Of a DNA stretch of 64,000 nt, positions 54,262 to 64,000 are shown in pieces. Made by a program: the position numbers and the translations under genes. The notes under the pieces were generated by a model. That model was not told the origin of the DNA and made no database searches. It saw nothing but the letters and a program-made list of their open reading frames with translations. Position 1 is the stretch's first letter. Every line of letters begins with the position of its first letter. Source of the stretch: Paraphaeosphaeria minitans (taxonomy: Eukaryota; Ascomycota; Dothideomycetes; Pleosporales; Didymosphaeriaceae); NCBI GenBank assembly GCA_015832175.1, contig WJXW01000009.1:2170001-2234000 (forward strand). The letters are read 5' to 3'.

Positions 54262-54912
54262 AGGCGGGAGAAGTTGGAAATTTGAATACAGCACCAGGAC
54301 AAAAGTCTGAGTACATCTGGCCTGTGCATAGCCTACCCTAAAGCGACACATTGTAGTAATAATCTTGACCTGGTGCTGTAGGTTGATTGGTGTCTGAGAC
54401 ATTGTATTGGGCTGGATCTTGGAAATTCTGTCTGGCGCTGTAGGCTTATGCTTCCAGTTGGGAACCGCGCTGGGAGTGCTGAAACCGGGTTGAATTGATG
54501 GCAATCCCACTGCTACTGCTGGCAATCGTGTAAATTGATTCCATTCAGCAGAGATGTGCATGTAAACCCAATTATACCTGCTGACCATGCAGAGACGTCC
54601 CCCATATTCAATTAGGGCCAGATAGCTTCGGCAGGCACAGGTCAAACATCAACCAACCATGACCAAGGTCACTCGGGCTCGGCGATGCGCTAAAATGTCG
54701 ACCCGTCGGACGTGTTGCAGCGTAAATCATGATTTGGGAACACGATGCGTGGTGGCCACCTGCACAGACCTTGCGTCATTCCTACATGGGCGGGCAAGCA
54801 TGGGATACGACGGTACCGTTTGGCGATTGTTCGAGATCGACGATGACTCCTCTTCTGACAAAATCGGCATAATGTTCGGCTTGGAAATCTTCTCTGTCCT
54901 AAAGCATGAGTT
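54262..54912. other. intergenic between converging genes
   Basis: No gene supported. A CTGGTGCTGTAGGTT / CTGGCGCTGTAGGCT pair (54372 and 54433) forms a short second repeat. Confidence 0.5.
54288..54354. repeat. 67-bp diverged direct repeat, right copy
   Basis: Offset by exactly 840 bp from the left copy at 53448. See that entry for the comparison. Confidence 0.6.
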
Positions 54913-55497
54913 TCAGCCATCTTTCTTCTCGCCTTGTGCATCGAAACCCAAGCACTCCAGTTGCCGTATAAGCTCGTTTATCTTAATCACCTTTTCAAAC
55001 TGCTCTGGCAGCAGGACATCGCCCTGCTCCTTCTTGTCTTTGAGCTCTTTTGCTTGGCGCAGCTTCTTCAGCAGCTTCTTTGCTTCCTTCTCCTTCTCGG
55101 CCTCGGGATCGGCGGGAGGTGTGGAATCAGGTGCTGCTTTGTCCTCGGCGGGTGCCGTCTCAGCGGTAACGTTGGTGTCCGCAGCGGCAGCGGCTGCCTT
55201 CCTCCTAGCTTCCCGGCGCTTGGCATTCTTGTTGGCGGCAGGACTTCCTTTGGCAGGCTCTTCCTCCTCCTTCAACCCTTCAGCACCAGGGACGCCTCCC
55301 TTGCCGCGGTTCCGAAACCCCTCGGTGGCGCGATTCTTGTAGATCTCGACATCTTCGGGCGGGCGGTAGCCGGGACGGACCCTTATCTCTTTCCGTACGG
55401 AGCCGTCGGCGCGCGTGGAAGATGGGACATGTCGCTCGCCAGTCTCGGATGTTGTGATACCGGCCCTTGAGACCTTCGTTGTCTCGACCGTGGGCAT
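54913..55497 (-). CDS. PYM1: PYM / WIBG, Mago-Y14 (exon junction complex) binding protein
   Basis: 194 residues. The ATG at 55497 is used because the longer frame opens with a GTG. The N-terminal Mago-binding motif is textbook: TKVSRAGITTSETGERHVPS, TRADGSVRKEIRVRPGYRPP, EDVEIYKNRA. The middle is Lys/Ala/Glu-rich with low complexity. The C-terminal part (FEKVIKINELIRQLECLGFD) is a short helix. PYM strips Mago-Y14 from translated mRNAs at the ribosome. Its presence implies a working exon junction complex, in line with the intron-rich genes here. It is divergent from QCR9. Confidence 0.9.
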   Translation of the reverse strand: MPTVETTKVSRAGITTSETGERHVPSSTRADGSVRKEIRVRPGYRPPEDVEIYKNRATEGFRNRGKGGVPGAEGLKEEEEPAKGSPAANKNAKRREARRKAAAAAADTNVTAETAPAEDKAAPDSTPPADPEAEKEKEAKKLLKKLRQAKELKDKKEQGDVLLPEQFEKVIKINELIRQLECLGFDAQGEKKDG

Positions 55498-55859
55498 GTT
55501 GGCGAGACGAGGTTGCGTTCGAAGCACCGGCCGTGGGGTACTGTGCGAACTCGGAGCACCGGTTCAAGGCAGCTCACACGGCCTCAGGAGTGAGAATTGG
55601 CGTTCCCAGGTGGGCGTGTATCGAAGGAAGCGACTCTCAAGCGTCAAGAGTGCCGGGGCTCTGGCGTCGTGAAGGTGAAAGATCGGCAGGTGGTGGGTGA
55701 GACTCCAAACTGCTCACAGGCGCTAGCGGGCCGGCCAATCAGCGGCGCCGCGATAGGCCGGTAAGAATCTCGAAACCGAGCTTCTTCGTCCACGACATCA
55801 CCCGCAAGCCCAACGAGACGCCCCCGACCACCGCCCGAAGCGCCTGCAGCACCTTCACA
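55498..55859. promoter_or_regulatory. divergent PYM-QCR9 promoter with CCAAT box
   Basis: 362 bp between the two start codons. A CCAATCA box at 55735-55741 lies about 120 bp upstream of the QCR9 ATG, inside GC-rich palindromic sequence (GGCCGGCC). CCAAT elements recruit the HAP complex that drives respiratory genes in fungi; binding here is inference. Confidence 0.5.
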
Positions 55860-56289
55860 ATGGCCGGCGTAAGCCAATTGACTCCCTGAAGCTCTCGTGT
55901 CGCGATGCTAACCGACCCGCGCAGCTCACGTCCTTCGTCTACAAGCAAGCCTCCCTTTTCGCATCACCTGCCCCGAGCTGGCACTGACTTCAACCGCAGC
56001 ACCGTCTTCCGGAGCAACGTCACTATGCTCACCACCGTCTTCGCCTCCGCCTTCGCCATGCAGCTGTACGTACACGCAGAGCTTCCAGCATCTTCCGAGG
56101 ATCGCGCACTGACAGGGACAACAGGGCGTTTGACACCGGCTCCGACCGCATCTGGGACAGCATCAACCGCGGCGTGCGTATATCAAAAGCGCATTACATG
56201 GCTGATGGAAGCTAATACGGCTGCAGCGGCAATGGAAGGACGTCAAGGTCCGATACGTACAGAAGGCCGAGGACGATGATGACGAGTAA
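55860..56289 (+). CDS. QCR9: cytochrome bc1 complex subunit 9 (QCR9/UQCR10), five exons
   Basis: Modelled as join(55860..55868,55925..55944,56000..56065,56125..56173,56227..56289), 68 residues. Exon 1 is only 9 nt (MAG). The introns are GGC|GTAAGC...GCTAACC...GCGCAG, TACAA|GCAAGC...CTGAC...CCGCAG (a GC-AG intron), CAGCT|GTACGT...CTGAC...ACAACAG, and GCGGC|GTGCGT...GCTAATAC...CTGCAG. The resulting protein reads MAGLTSFVYNTVFRSNVTML, then a membrane helix (TTVFASAFAMQLAFDTGSDR), then IWDSINRGRQWKDVKVRYVQ and an acidic end, which is the QCR9 pattern in full. It sits in the inner membrane as a single-span subunit of complex III near the Rieske protein. Its short exons make it invisible to simple frame searches. 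Confidence 0.92.
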
Positions 56290-57085
56290 GGGTTGTGGGC
56301 CATCACAAGGGATATTGAGCGGTTTTGAAGGGTCGTCAGCAGTTTCCCAGGCGAGACACTGTACAGATGTGTATGTTACAGCGCGAAAATCTGCACCCAA
56401 TGCACCAATAGAGTTTCCCATGTCACTTTGCAAGGGTGCCTGTCTATTCGTGTGAGGATTCCGTTGGCTGCCTACTATACTGTACGCACGAGTCATCCAA
56501 GTAAACCTCGACCAGAACTGACGTGGTTCCGAGTTGACATTGAAGTCAGCAAAAAATACACAAGGAAGCATCTTGTGCTGACTTGCTGTACCAAAAGTAC
56601 CCCAAACTGAAAGTTATTCCTGGAACGCAGCGCTTCAGATCGCAGAAGAGAGCTGCGGCTCAAAAGTCCCAGCTATACCATGGGTACTCGTGATGCTCTT
56701 TCATACGTTTGGGGTGCCATGACACTGCCTGCAAGAGATCTATAGTGCATGAGCCCGCATACTGCATGCGGGCATGCGAAGCGTTCGGGGTAGCAGTCGG
56801 CCTTTCACCTCGCAAGGCAATTGCCACCAGCCAAGTCGTACCAATGTCTTGTTAGATGGGAACCGCGGCCCTGGCGTGCATTTCTTGGCAGTGACGCATC
56901 TCTAGATTGAAACCTCCAGCTCGCCGCAAGAATAAACGACCCCACGCTCTGGGGCTTTCACCCACGTACAAAAGGGCCCCGAACAGTGGCCGGTCCACGG
57001 CACGTCAACGCGCATCGCTCGTCGGAGCCAACTTCAGCACCAAACCCCGCACCGCTCCCCCGCGCTGCAGCCCACCTCGACGCAC
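56290..57085. other. intergenic
   Basis: 3' region of QCR9 and leader of UBR1. No gene supported. The palindrome GCATGCGGGCATGC lies at 56765-56778. Confidence 0.5.
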
Positions 57086-60000
57086 ATGATGCTCGTATCC
57101 CTGCAAGAGCAGGAGCTCTGCCAGCACCTGCGCGAACTGCCGCGGCGACACAACTACCGCTACACCGAAAATGCCACCCGGGAGCTGAAGCAGATTCTCT
57201 TCGAATCGCTCGCGGGGCGTGGCGAATTCCTCCCGCTCTTGTTCCCCAACGGCCCGCCCACCGACCCGGAGAAGCCATGGAGCCTGCGCAATGCACAAGG
57301 CGCTGTGGAGGGCGCGGAATATACAGAGGCAGCGAGGGGAAAACCGTGTGGACACATTTTCAAGGGCGGGGAGGCTACGTATCGCTGCAAGACGTGTACA
57401 GCTGATGACACCTGCGTGCTTTGCGCGCGGTGCTTCGACGCCTCAGACCACGACGGACACCAGGTCTACGTCAGTGTGTCGCCGGGCAACTCGGGGTGCT
57501 GCGACTGCGGAGACGATGAGGCGTGGGTGCGACCCGTACACTGCAACATTCACACGGCTTCGTCGACGTCCGAGTCCGACTCCAAGTCAGCAGGAAAGGC
57601 CAAGGAAGGATCGGCGCTGCCTGAAGAGCTGCTCGAGAGCATACGCATGACCATCTCACGAACGCTCGACTATCTCATCGACGTGTTCTCGTGCTCTCCG
57701 GAACAGCTACGATTGCCCAAGACGCAAGAGTCTATCCTCGAAGACGAACGCGCATCGCGGCTGACGGCGAAGTGGTACGGTCCTGGCGACCAGCCAGATG
57801 AAAATGAAGAATTCTGCCTGGTGTTGTGGAACGACGAAAAGCATACAGTACACGATGTTCGAGACCAGGTCGCGCGGGCATGCAAGCAGAAGCTGGCATT
57901 TGGGCTTGCCAAAGCCCACGAAGTTAATGACATCGGTCGCGCTATGGTCATTGCAAGGGGGGGCATACCGGATCTTTTGAAGATGGCAAAAATAATCGAG
58001 GATATCAAACTAACCGTCACCATTCGGTCAGCACGCGACACTTTCCGAGAGCATATGGGCGGTGCTATTGTTGAATGGATCTCTGACATTGCTGGGTGCA
58101 GCGTTGGCGAGGATAATGAAGTGCTGCGACGGACTGTCTGCGAAGAGCTACTGAAGCCTTGGCGAGTCGGCAGCGAAGCAACGAATCAAAACATCGGCAG
58201 AAATGGTCTCGATGACCACGAGATGGAGGACAAAGAGGGCGAGATGGAAGGCCTCTACATCCGCTTTTTGACGACACAACGCCGTGCGCAGATTGCACAG
58301 CTGAACCGCCAACGGATCGGCAACAACGAAGGTGCTCAAGCTTCGGATGCAGATGAGGAGGAAGCCGAGAGTGCTGCCGATACCGGTGATGGCGAAGATG
58401 GCATGGATATAGACGAGCGTAAGTATTCAAAACATCTGACCATCATGCACGCTAACGATCACCAGTGGATCGAGACGGCGATGTGAACATGGAGCCTGAG
58501 GATCCACTTGCTTTGATAGTGAGGCTGCCCATTGGCAACACTCTCCCGCAAGCTGGCGACCTTACGCCTGCAGAGTCGGACAGTGAGCCTACCATAGGAG
58601 CTCCTGCGTTGAGTCATGTTGAGCCGTCGTTGCCAGTTCCGGAGACACCACGGACGAAATCAATATCGTTACGACCCATGCGGCCCCCTCAGTACTGGCT
58701 AGACAAGCCTGAGGGTTATGGAAGGACAACTGGAACTCCTGCACATGAAGATCTCTGGCAGCGGTTACGCCTCGACCACCTCATCCTCTACGACCTCCGA
58801 ATGTGGAAGCAGTTGCGAATCGGCGTACGAGACGTGTTCATCAGCACCGTTGTGACAATCCCGCAGTTTAAACGCCTTTTAGGCTTGCGGTTCGCAGGCG
58901 TGTACACGGCACTGGCTCAACTTTACCTGATCGCAGATCGGGAACCTGACCATTCGATCATCAACCTCTCTCTGCAAATGCTCACTACCCCATCGATAAC
59001 AGCCGAAATTGTTGAGCGAGGCAACTTTCTCACCAACCTGATAGCAATCTTGTATACCTTCCTCACCACTCGGCAGGTCGGCTACCCATGGAATGTTGAT
59101 CCCAAGGCGACGCTCGCTTTTGAACAAGGCGCCGTTACCAATCGTCGTATGTATCATTTCTTTCTCGACATGAAGTATCTCCTGGGAGCGGAGCATGTAC
59201 AGGGAAGGATTCGCGAAGATGAGCGCTATCTCCTGCAATTCCTGGATCTGGTAAAACTTCACCAGGGCATCTGCCCGAATGTCCGGGCTGTTGGCGAGCA
59301 TCTGGAGTACGAAACAGAAGCATGGATCAGTGCTTCTTTGATCACACGCGAGATCAACAAGTTGTGCCGGCAGTTCTCAGAAGCTTTCGTCTGGAAGCGC
59401 GAAGAGGACTCTGGCGAGATTTGTCGAGCTATTCGGGCAGCTGCTAAGGTCGCCATTATCAACTCCCTCGGCGCTGAACGAAATCGCTTCGACCAAGCTG
59501 AGCTCAAGAATGAAACACGGTTTAAGACCCTAGACTGTCTCGAGTTCGATGCAGAACCGTCCAGCCTGTTGGGTCCTTCTTATCGGGTTGTGGATTGTGT
59601 CGTAGCTCAGGAGCCGATGAGCTTTCATCATGCGTTACATTACACTGTCTCGTGGCTCATCGATCGTGCCCGCGGTATGCCCAAAGAGCACCTCCTTGGG
59701 CTACTACAATTTTCGCAGGATGAGCTACGGGAGGGCAACAATCCTGTGGAGATTACTATTCCCGACTACCAGCCTGAAGAGTATCTGCTCGCCTTGTTTG
59801 ACTTTCCGTTACGAGTGTGTGCTTGGCTTGCTCAGATGAGAGCGAGTATTTGGGTCAGAAACGGTATCACTTTGCGGCACCAGATGACGCAGTATCGTAG
59901 CGTCTCTCAACGCGACGTGTCCTATCAACGGGATATCTTCTTGCTACAAGCAGCCTTCGTTCTGTGCAACCCATCAGTATTCTTGGCAAGCATGGTAGAC

Positions 60001-63000
60001 CGATTCGGTGTCCTTGGTTGGATGAGTGGAAAATACGAGGCCGCCCACCATGGCTTCGAAGACACACAAGCCGTAGAGGTTGTCGAGGACTTCGTACATC
60101 TTCTCATCATTCTGCTCAGTGACCGGTCGTCCCTCATTCCATTGGAAGACGAAGTGGAACCCCAGATCGCGTTGATACGTCGGGACATTGCGCACGTCCT
60201 ATGTTTCAAACCGCTCTCATATTCGGACATTACCAGCAGGCTTGCAGAACGTGTACAGAATGCCGAGGAATTCCATGAAGTTCTCGACAGTATTACAAAG
60301 TTCAGGCCGCCGGAGGGTCTCTCCGATTCTGGAACCTTTGAGCTAAAAGAGGAGTTCTTCGAGCTCATTGATCCTTACATGCATCAATATAGCCGCAATC
60401 AACGTGAAGAAGCAGAGACTATCTACAAAAACCACATGGCGAAGAAGACAGGGAAACAAGCTTCCGAGATTGTCTTCGAGCCGAAGTTGCGACCCATCAC
60501 ATCTGGCCTTTTCCAAAACCTGTCCGACTTCACTCGCCAGCCATTGTTTACACAAATTATCTACTACCTGCTGGGGTACGGATTAATGGCCTCCACCAGC
60601 ACTCCCAACATCCCTGCCACTCGTGTTGAGAGCTATGTTCAATTTGTCCTACAACTTTTGCTTGTCGCTGTGTTGGAAGACAAGTCAGTGCAGCATGAGT
60701 GGTCGCAGAATGCATCCGACTCCTTTGTCACTTCTGTGTTGACAAAGCGCGCCAACTTTGGATTGTCTGATCATCCTACCATCCTCTCCATCCTAAAGAG
60801 CTTGTCCGAGAAGGATGAATTCAAAACTTGCGAGTCTAAGATCAAGCTCATCATGCACCGCTTGAAGCAACGACAACCAAACACGTTCATCATCGCGACT
60901 GCCGCTCTGAACATATCTGCTGAGCGTATGAACACCGCTTCGCCTGCTACAATTACCCTCCAGGAGAAGGAATTGAAAAAAAAGCAGGCTCTTGAGCGAC
61001 AAGCACGCGTTATGGCATCATTCAAAGAGCAACAAGGCCAATTCATGGCGAACCAAGACTTCGATTGGGGTGAGGAAATTAGCGACTTGGAGGAAGAGAT
61101 TGCTCCGTTAGCTACTGGACAGGAGAAGGTTGAAAAATACCCCGGCGGAACCTGCATACTGTGCCAAGAGGAAACAAACGAACAGCGGCTGTATGGATCA
61201 TTTGGCTATGTTTCTCGCAGCAACATACTTCGGCAAACAAACACCGATGATGTGGACTGGGTCGACGAAGTCGTGGAGAATCCGGTCAGTCTCGATCGAT
61301 CCGCTGAATTAATCCGCCCCTTTGGCGTATCCGGGAAGAATCGCCGCACTGTCGAGAAGGTTACATCCAAGGGAAAAACGGCCATCATGGAGCGGCAAGA
61401 CCTCGGCAAGGGATTCCCGCGAAGATATACTCGATCCGGCCCGGTATCTACCGGCTGTGGCCACATCATGCATTATGCATGCTTTGAGGTCTATCTGCAG
61501 GCGACGCAGCGAAGACACGTCAGCCAGATAGCAAGAAATCACCCGGAGCGGCCCATGTACAAGGAGTTCATGTGCCCACTGTGTAAAGCCATGGGTAACG
61601 TCTTTTTACCAATTATCTGGAAGGGAAAAAAAATAGCCTATCCAGGAGCGTTGGAGACGGCGTTCTCCTTTGATGACTGGATCGAATCAGAACTCGTCAA
61701 GACGGTTGCTCAAGCAGAAAAAGACCCAACAAGTGCAGAAGCCGACACACGCAATCTATCACCCGACCAAAAACCGTTTTTCGACTATGGTAGAGAAACG
61801 TTCATACAGCCTCTCGCAAACCGACTAATGGATATCAACAACCCGACATTCAACTCGTTGCCTGGGCCGCAGTCTTCTATACAACCCCGGTTCCAGATAC
61901 CAGCCTTTTTGCAAAACGACGACCCTCGAGAACTGGTCGCAATTACTCCGGAATCCATCAGCGCCTCTGCTGCTCTTGCTTTGGGAGGTTCAGGTGGTGC
62001 ATTTCCAATGCTCGAGCTTATGAAGGTCTACCTGCGCCTCAAAGAATCTCTGAGTGTCAACGGTGGTTTCTCTACGTTTGATCACAAGAGCCCTAGATCG
62101 TCCGTTGAAGAGCTCTGTCACACCGACGCTTTGGCAGAGGTAAGTCATTCATCACTTGACAAACAACGGGTGAATGTGTCCCGTCGCGTGGCTCTGTATT
62201 CCCTGTTCAACCCACCTACAGACTCCTGAAACATATCCGCAGTACGCTAATCTATTCCATCAGGTTCTCGGATATTCTATCTCTTCAGTAGAGATTGCCC
62301 AACGCGGAGTACAGTCAGATTCCATGCGAGGAACTCTGCTCGACAAGATTTCTCTTCAGTCACTAACGCACCTCCGTATCTATTCCGAAACAGTGTCTTC
62401 ATACATATCCGTCGGAGGTCTCCGACCCAGCCACGCTAATCTTACATTAAAAGAAGTGTCTCGCAAACGTTTCGAACAGCGCCACCAGATTTTCATCGGC
62501 CATCCAAACATCTTCGAACCCGACAACTTGCCGTACGATCTCAAGGACACTACGCCGCTGTTAAGTCAGGATCCATTTATCTTTTTGTGCGAGTTCTCGA
62601 TGTTTGCAGCACCAGAGTTTAGCCAAGACATCCATCATGTCCTTCGCTTGTGTTACTTGGCCGAGCTAGTGCGCGTCGCGATCACCTTCATTGTCGACCG
62701 ACCTGCTATATTCGATGAGTATGGAACCGACCGCTTTGTTAATACCGAAAAGGTCAGCAACGGCACATTTACCTCTGCCGATTTCGACAGCATTCTTAAA
62801 TTCGTGGGTATCGTCCTGAACATATACCGTCTTAGCAATTCGCCAGCACCTCTAGACTTCAACAACATGGCTATTCCGGATAAGTTCCGGGACGCGAAGT
62901 TTCTGTACAGTTTCTTTACACTGGCCTCGACATATGCGCTTCCATTTGTACGGAAGGCCGCCATTCTTATGCATGTACGATACGGTGTCGAGCTTCCTCC

Positions 63001-63673
63001 ACTGGCTTTCGACCGGGTGGACGAACCTGAACTTGAGCGCCTGTCGTCGCTTCTGAGACTTCCTTCTCTTCACGAAATGTTTGCATCCCTATCGAATAAT
63101 ACCTCCGCCGGTCACACCACGCGCTCCGTCGTCGGAGGCTGGCTTCGCCACTTTCTCTGGGCCCGCGAAGGCCACTACAGCCCCGCACTCATCACCCTCT
63201 CTCATCCCTCCATCTTCGAGCTCGTCGGCCTCCCCAAAAACTATGACACCCTCACGGACGAAGCCATCCGCCGGCGCTGCCCCGCGACCGGTCGCGAACT
63301 CACGGACCCCGCCCTCTGCCTCTTCTGCGGCGAAATCATGTGCTCCCAAGGCGTGTGCTGCATGACGGCGGACTCGCGGGGCGGGTGCAATCAGCATCAG
63401 GCCAAGTGCGGGGGCAACATCGGGCTCTTCATCCACATCCGCAAGTGTATGGTGCTGTTCCTCAACGAGGAGCACGGGACGTGGTACACGGCACCGTACC
63501 TGGATAAGCATGGCGAGACAGATCCCACGCTACGAAGGCACCATCAGTTGTTTCTCAATCAGAAGAGGTATGATGTGTTGCTGAGGAAGGTGTGGCTTGA
63601 GGGGGGCGTGCAGAGCTTTATTGCAAGGAGGTTGGAGGGGGATATCAATAATGGGGGGTGGGAGACGCTTTGA
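57086..63673 (+). CDS. UBR1: N-recognin E3 ubiquitin ligase UBR1, three exons
   Basis: Modelled as join(57086..58418,58466..62139,62222..63673), 2152 residues, complete. The introns are GAGC|GTAAGT...GCTAACG...CACCAG and GCAGAG|GTAAGT...CCTACAG. Domains in order: UBR box (88-156, CGHIFKGGEATYRC, CARCFDASDHDGHQVYVS, GCCDCGDDEAW) that binds basic N-degrons; a ClpS-like domain (from about 245, CLVLWNDEKHTVHDVRDQV) for bulky hydrophobic N-degrons; a long helical middle; a RING-H2 (about 1340-1510, CILCQEE ... CGHIMHYACFEVYL ... CPLC); and a C-terminal zinc-binding lid (CLFCGEIMCSQGVCC, then CNQHQAKCGG with FIHIRKC, about 2035-2075). It targets N-degron substrates for proteasomal decay. Length is in the range for UBR1 (yeast about 1950). 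All metal ligands I checked are present. Confidence 0.95.
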
Positions 63674-64000
63674 GGGGGTGTGATGAAGGTGGAGATGGCA
63701 AGAGTGGGGATGAGACAGATTGTGTGCAGGAGATGTGGGAGTGATAGAGGGTACGGTGCATATTTGGATTATGTTGGTGCATGGGCAGGTGTTGCGCGGG
63801 TGTATGCGAGGATAGCGTAGCGCGGTGTAGAATATGAGAAGGGTACTGCACGTTGCTTTTACTTGCTGCGAAAGTAATTTTGATACGTAATCGATTGTCC
63901 TTTGCCATTTTCAACGGCCATGGCATAGTCATGCAAGTGGAGATCAATGTTTGACTTGTTTGGGAGTTGGGCTGTGATATTTGAGCTCGGTGCATGAGGC
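63674..64000. other. UBR1 3' flank
   Basis: No gene supported up to the window edge. Confidence 0.5.

Overview
This is a 64 kb piece of a filamentous ascomycete (Pezizomycotina) chromosome, most likely Dothideomycetes-like. The evidence is many short (about 50-60 nt) GT-AG introns with CTAAC/CTGAC branch sites, a class II hydrophobin, an AA9 lytic polysaccharide monooxygenase, a Pac2-type WOPR regulator, an allantoate-type MFS permease, and the palindromic TACCTAGGTA motif recurring between genes. Several of the best genes are interrupted by introns, so I rebuilt their exons from splice signals, reading-frame continuity and recognisable family motifs. Species is not inferred.

Layout. 0-12 kb: a GH125 exo-mannosidase running off the left edge, a long gene-free stretch, a small GPI-type surface protein, an AA9 LPMO whose intron is filled with a pentanucleotide repeat, a zinc-finger/ankyrin-like protein, an F-box-like protein and a single-pass membrane protein. 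12-22 kb: a class II hydrophobin, an amino-acid permease, an orphan two-exon protein and another single-pass membrane protein. 22-27 kb: two damaged genes (a 2EXR/F-box-like protein with one nonsense codon and a glycine-zipper protein with frame breaks), and a GPI-type secreted protein. 27-31 kb: a four-exon PXA-PX-nexin_C membrane protein divergent from a hotdog thioesterase. 31-38 kb: a gene-poor tract, a broken secreted-protein gene, and a SigF/NTF2-like protein. 38-46 kb: a GPI-type Cys-containing protein, CutC, then about 3.3 kb packed with unrelated mini- and microsatellites directly upstream of the WOPR regulator PAC2. 46-57 kb: allantoate-type permease, Mtf2-like mitochondrial factor, flotillin, a small conserved hypothetical flanked by diverged direct repeats, PYM, and a five-exon QCR9 gene. 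57-64 kb: the complete UBR1 N-recognin E3 ligase.

The genes do not form one pathway. The common thread in the first 40 kb is secretion and cell surface: signal peptides, GPI-like tails, hydrophobin, LPMO and mannosidase. The last 20 kb is mostly conserved housekeeping: respiration, mRNA surveillance, N-degron proteolysis and membrane traffic. I found no CRISPR array, no convincing rRNA or tRNA gene, and no secondary-metabolite core gene. The most unusual structures are the minisatellite cluster at 40.4-43.6 kb, three genes with disabling lesions, and the micro-exon structure of QCR9.
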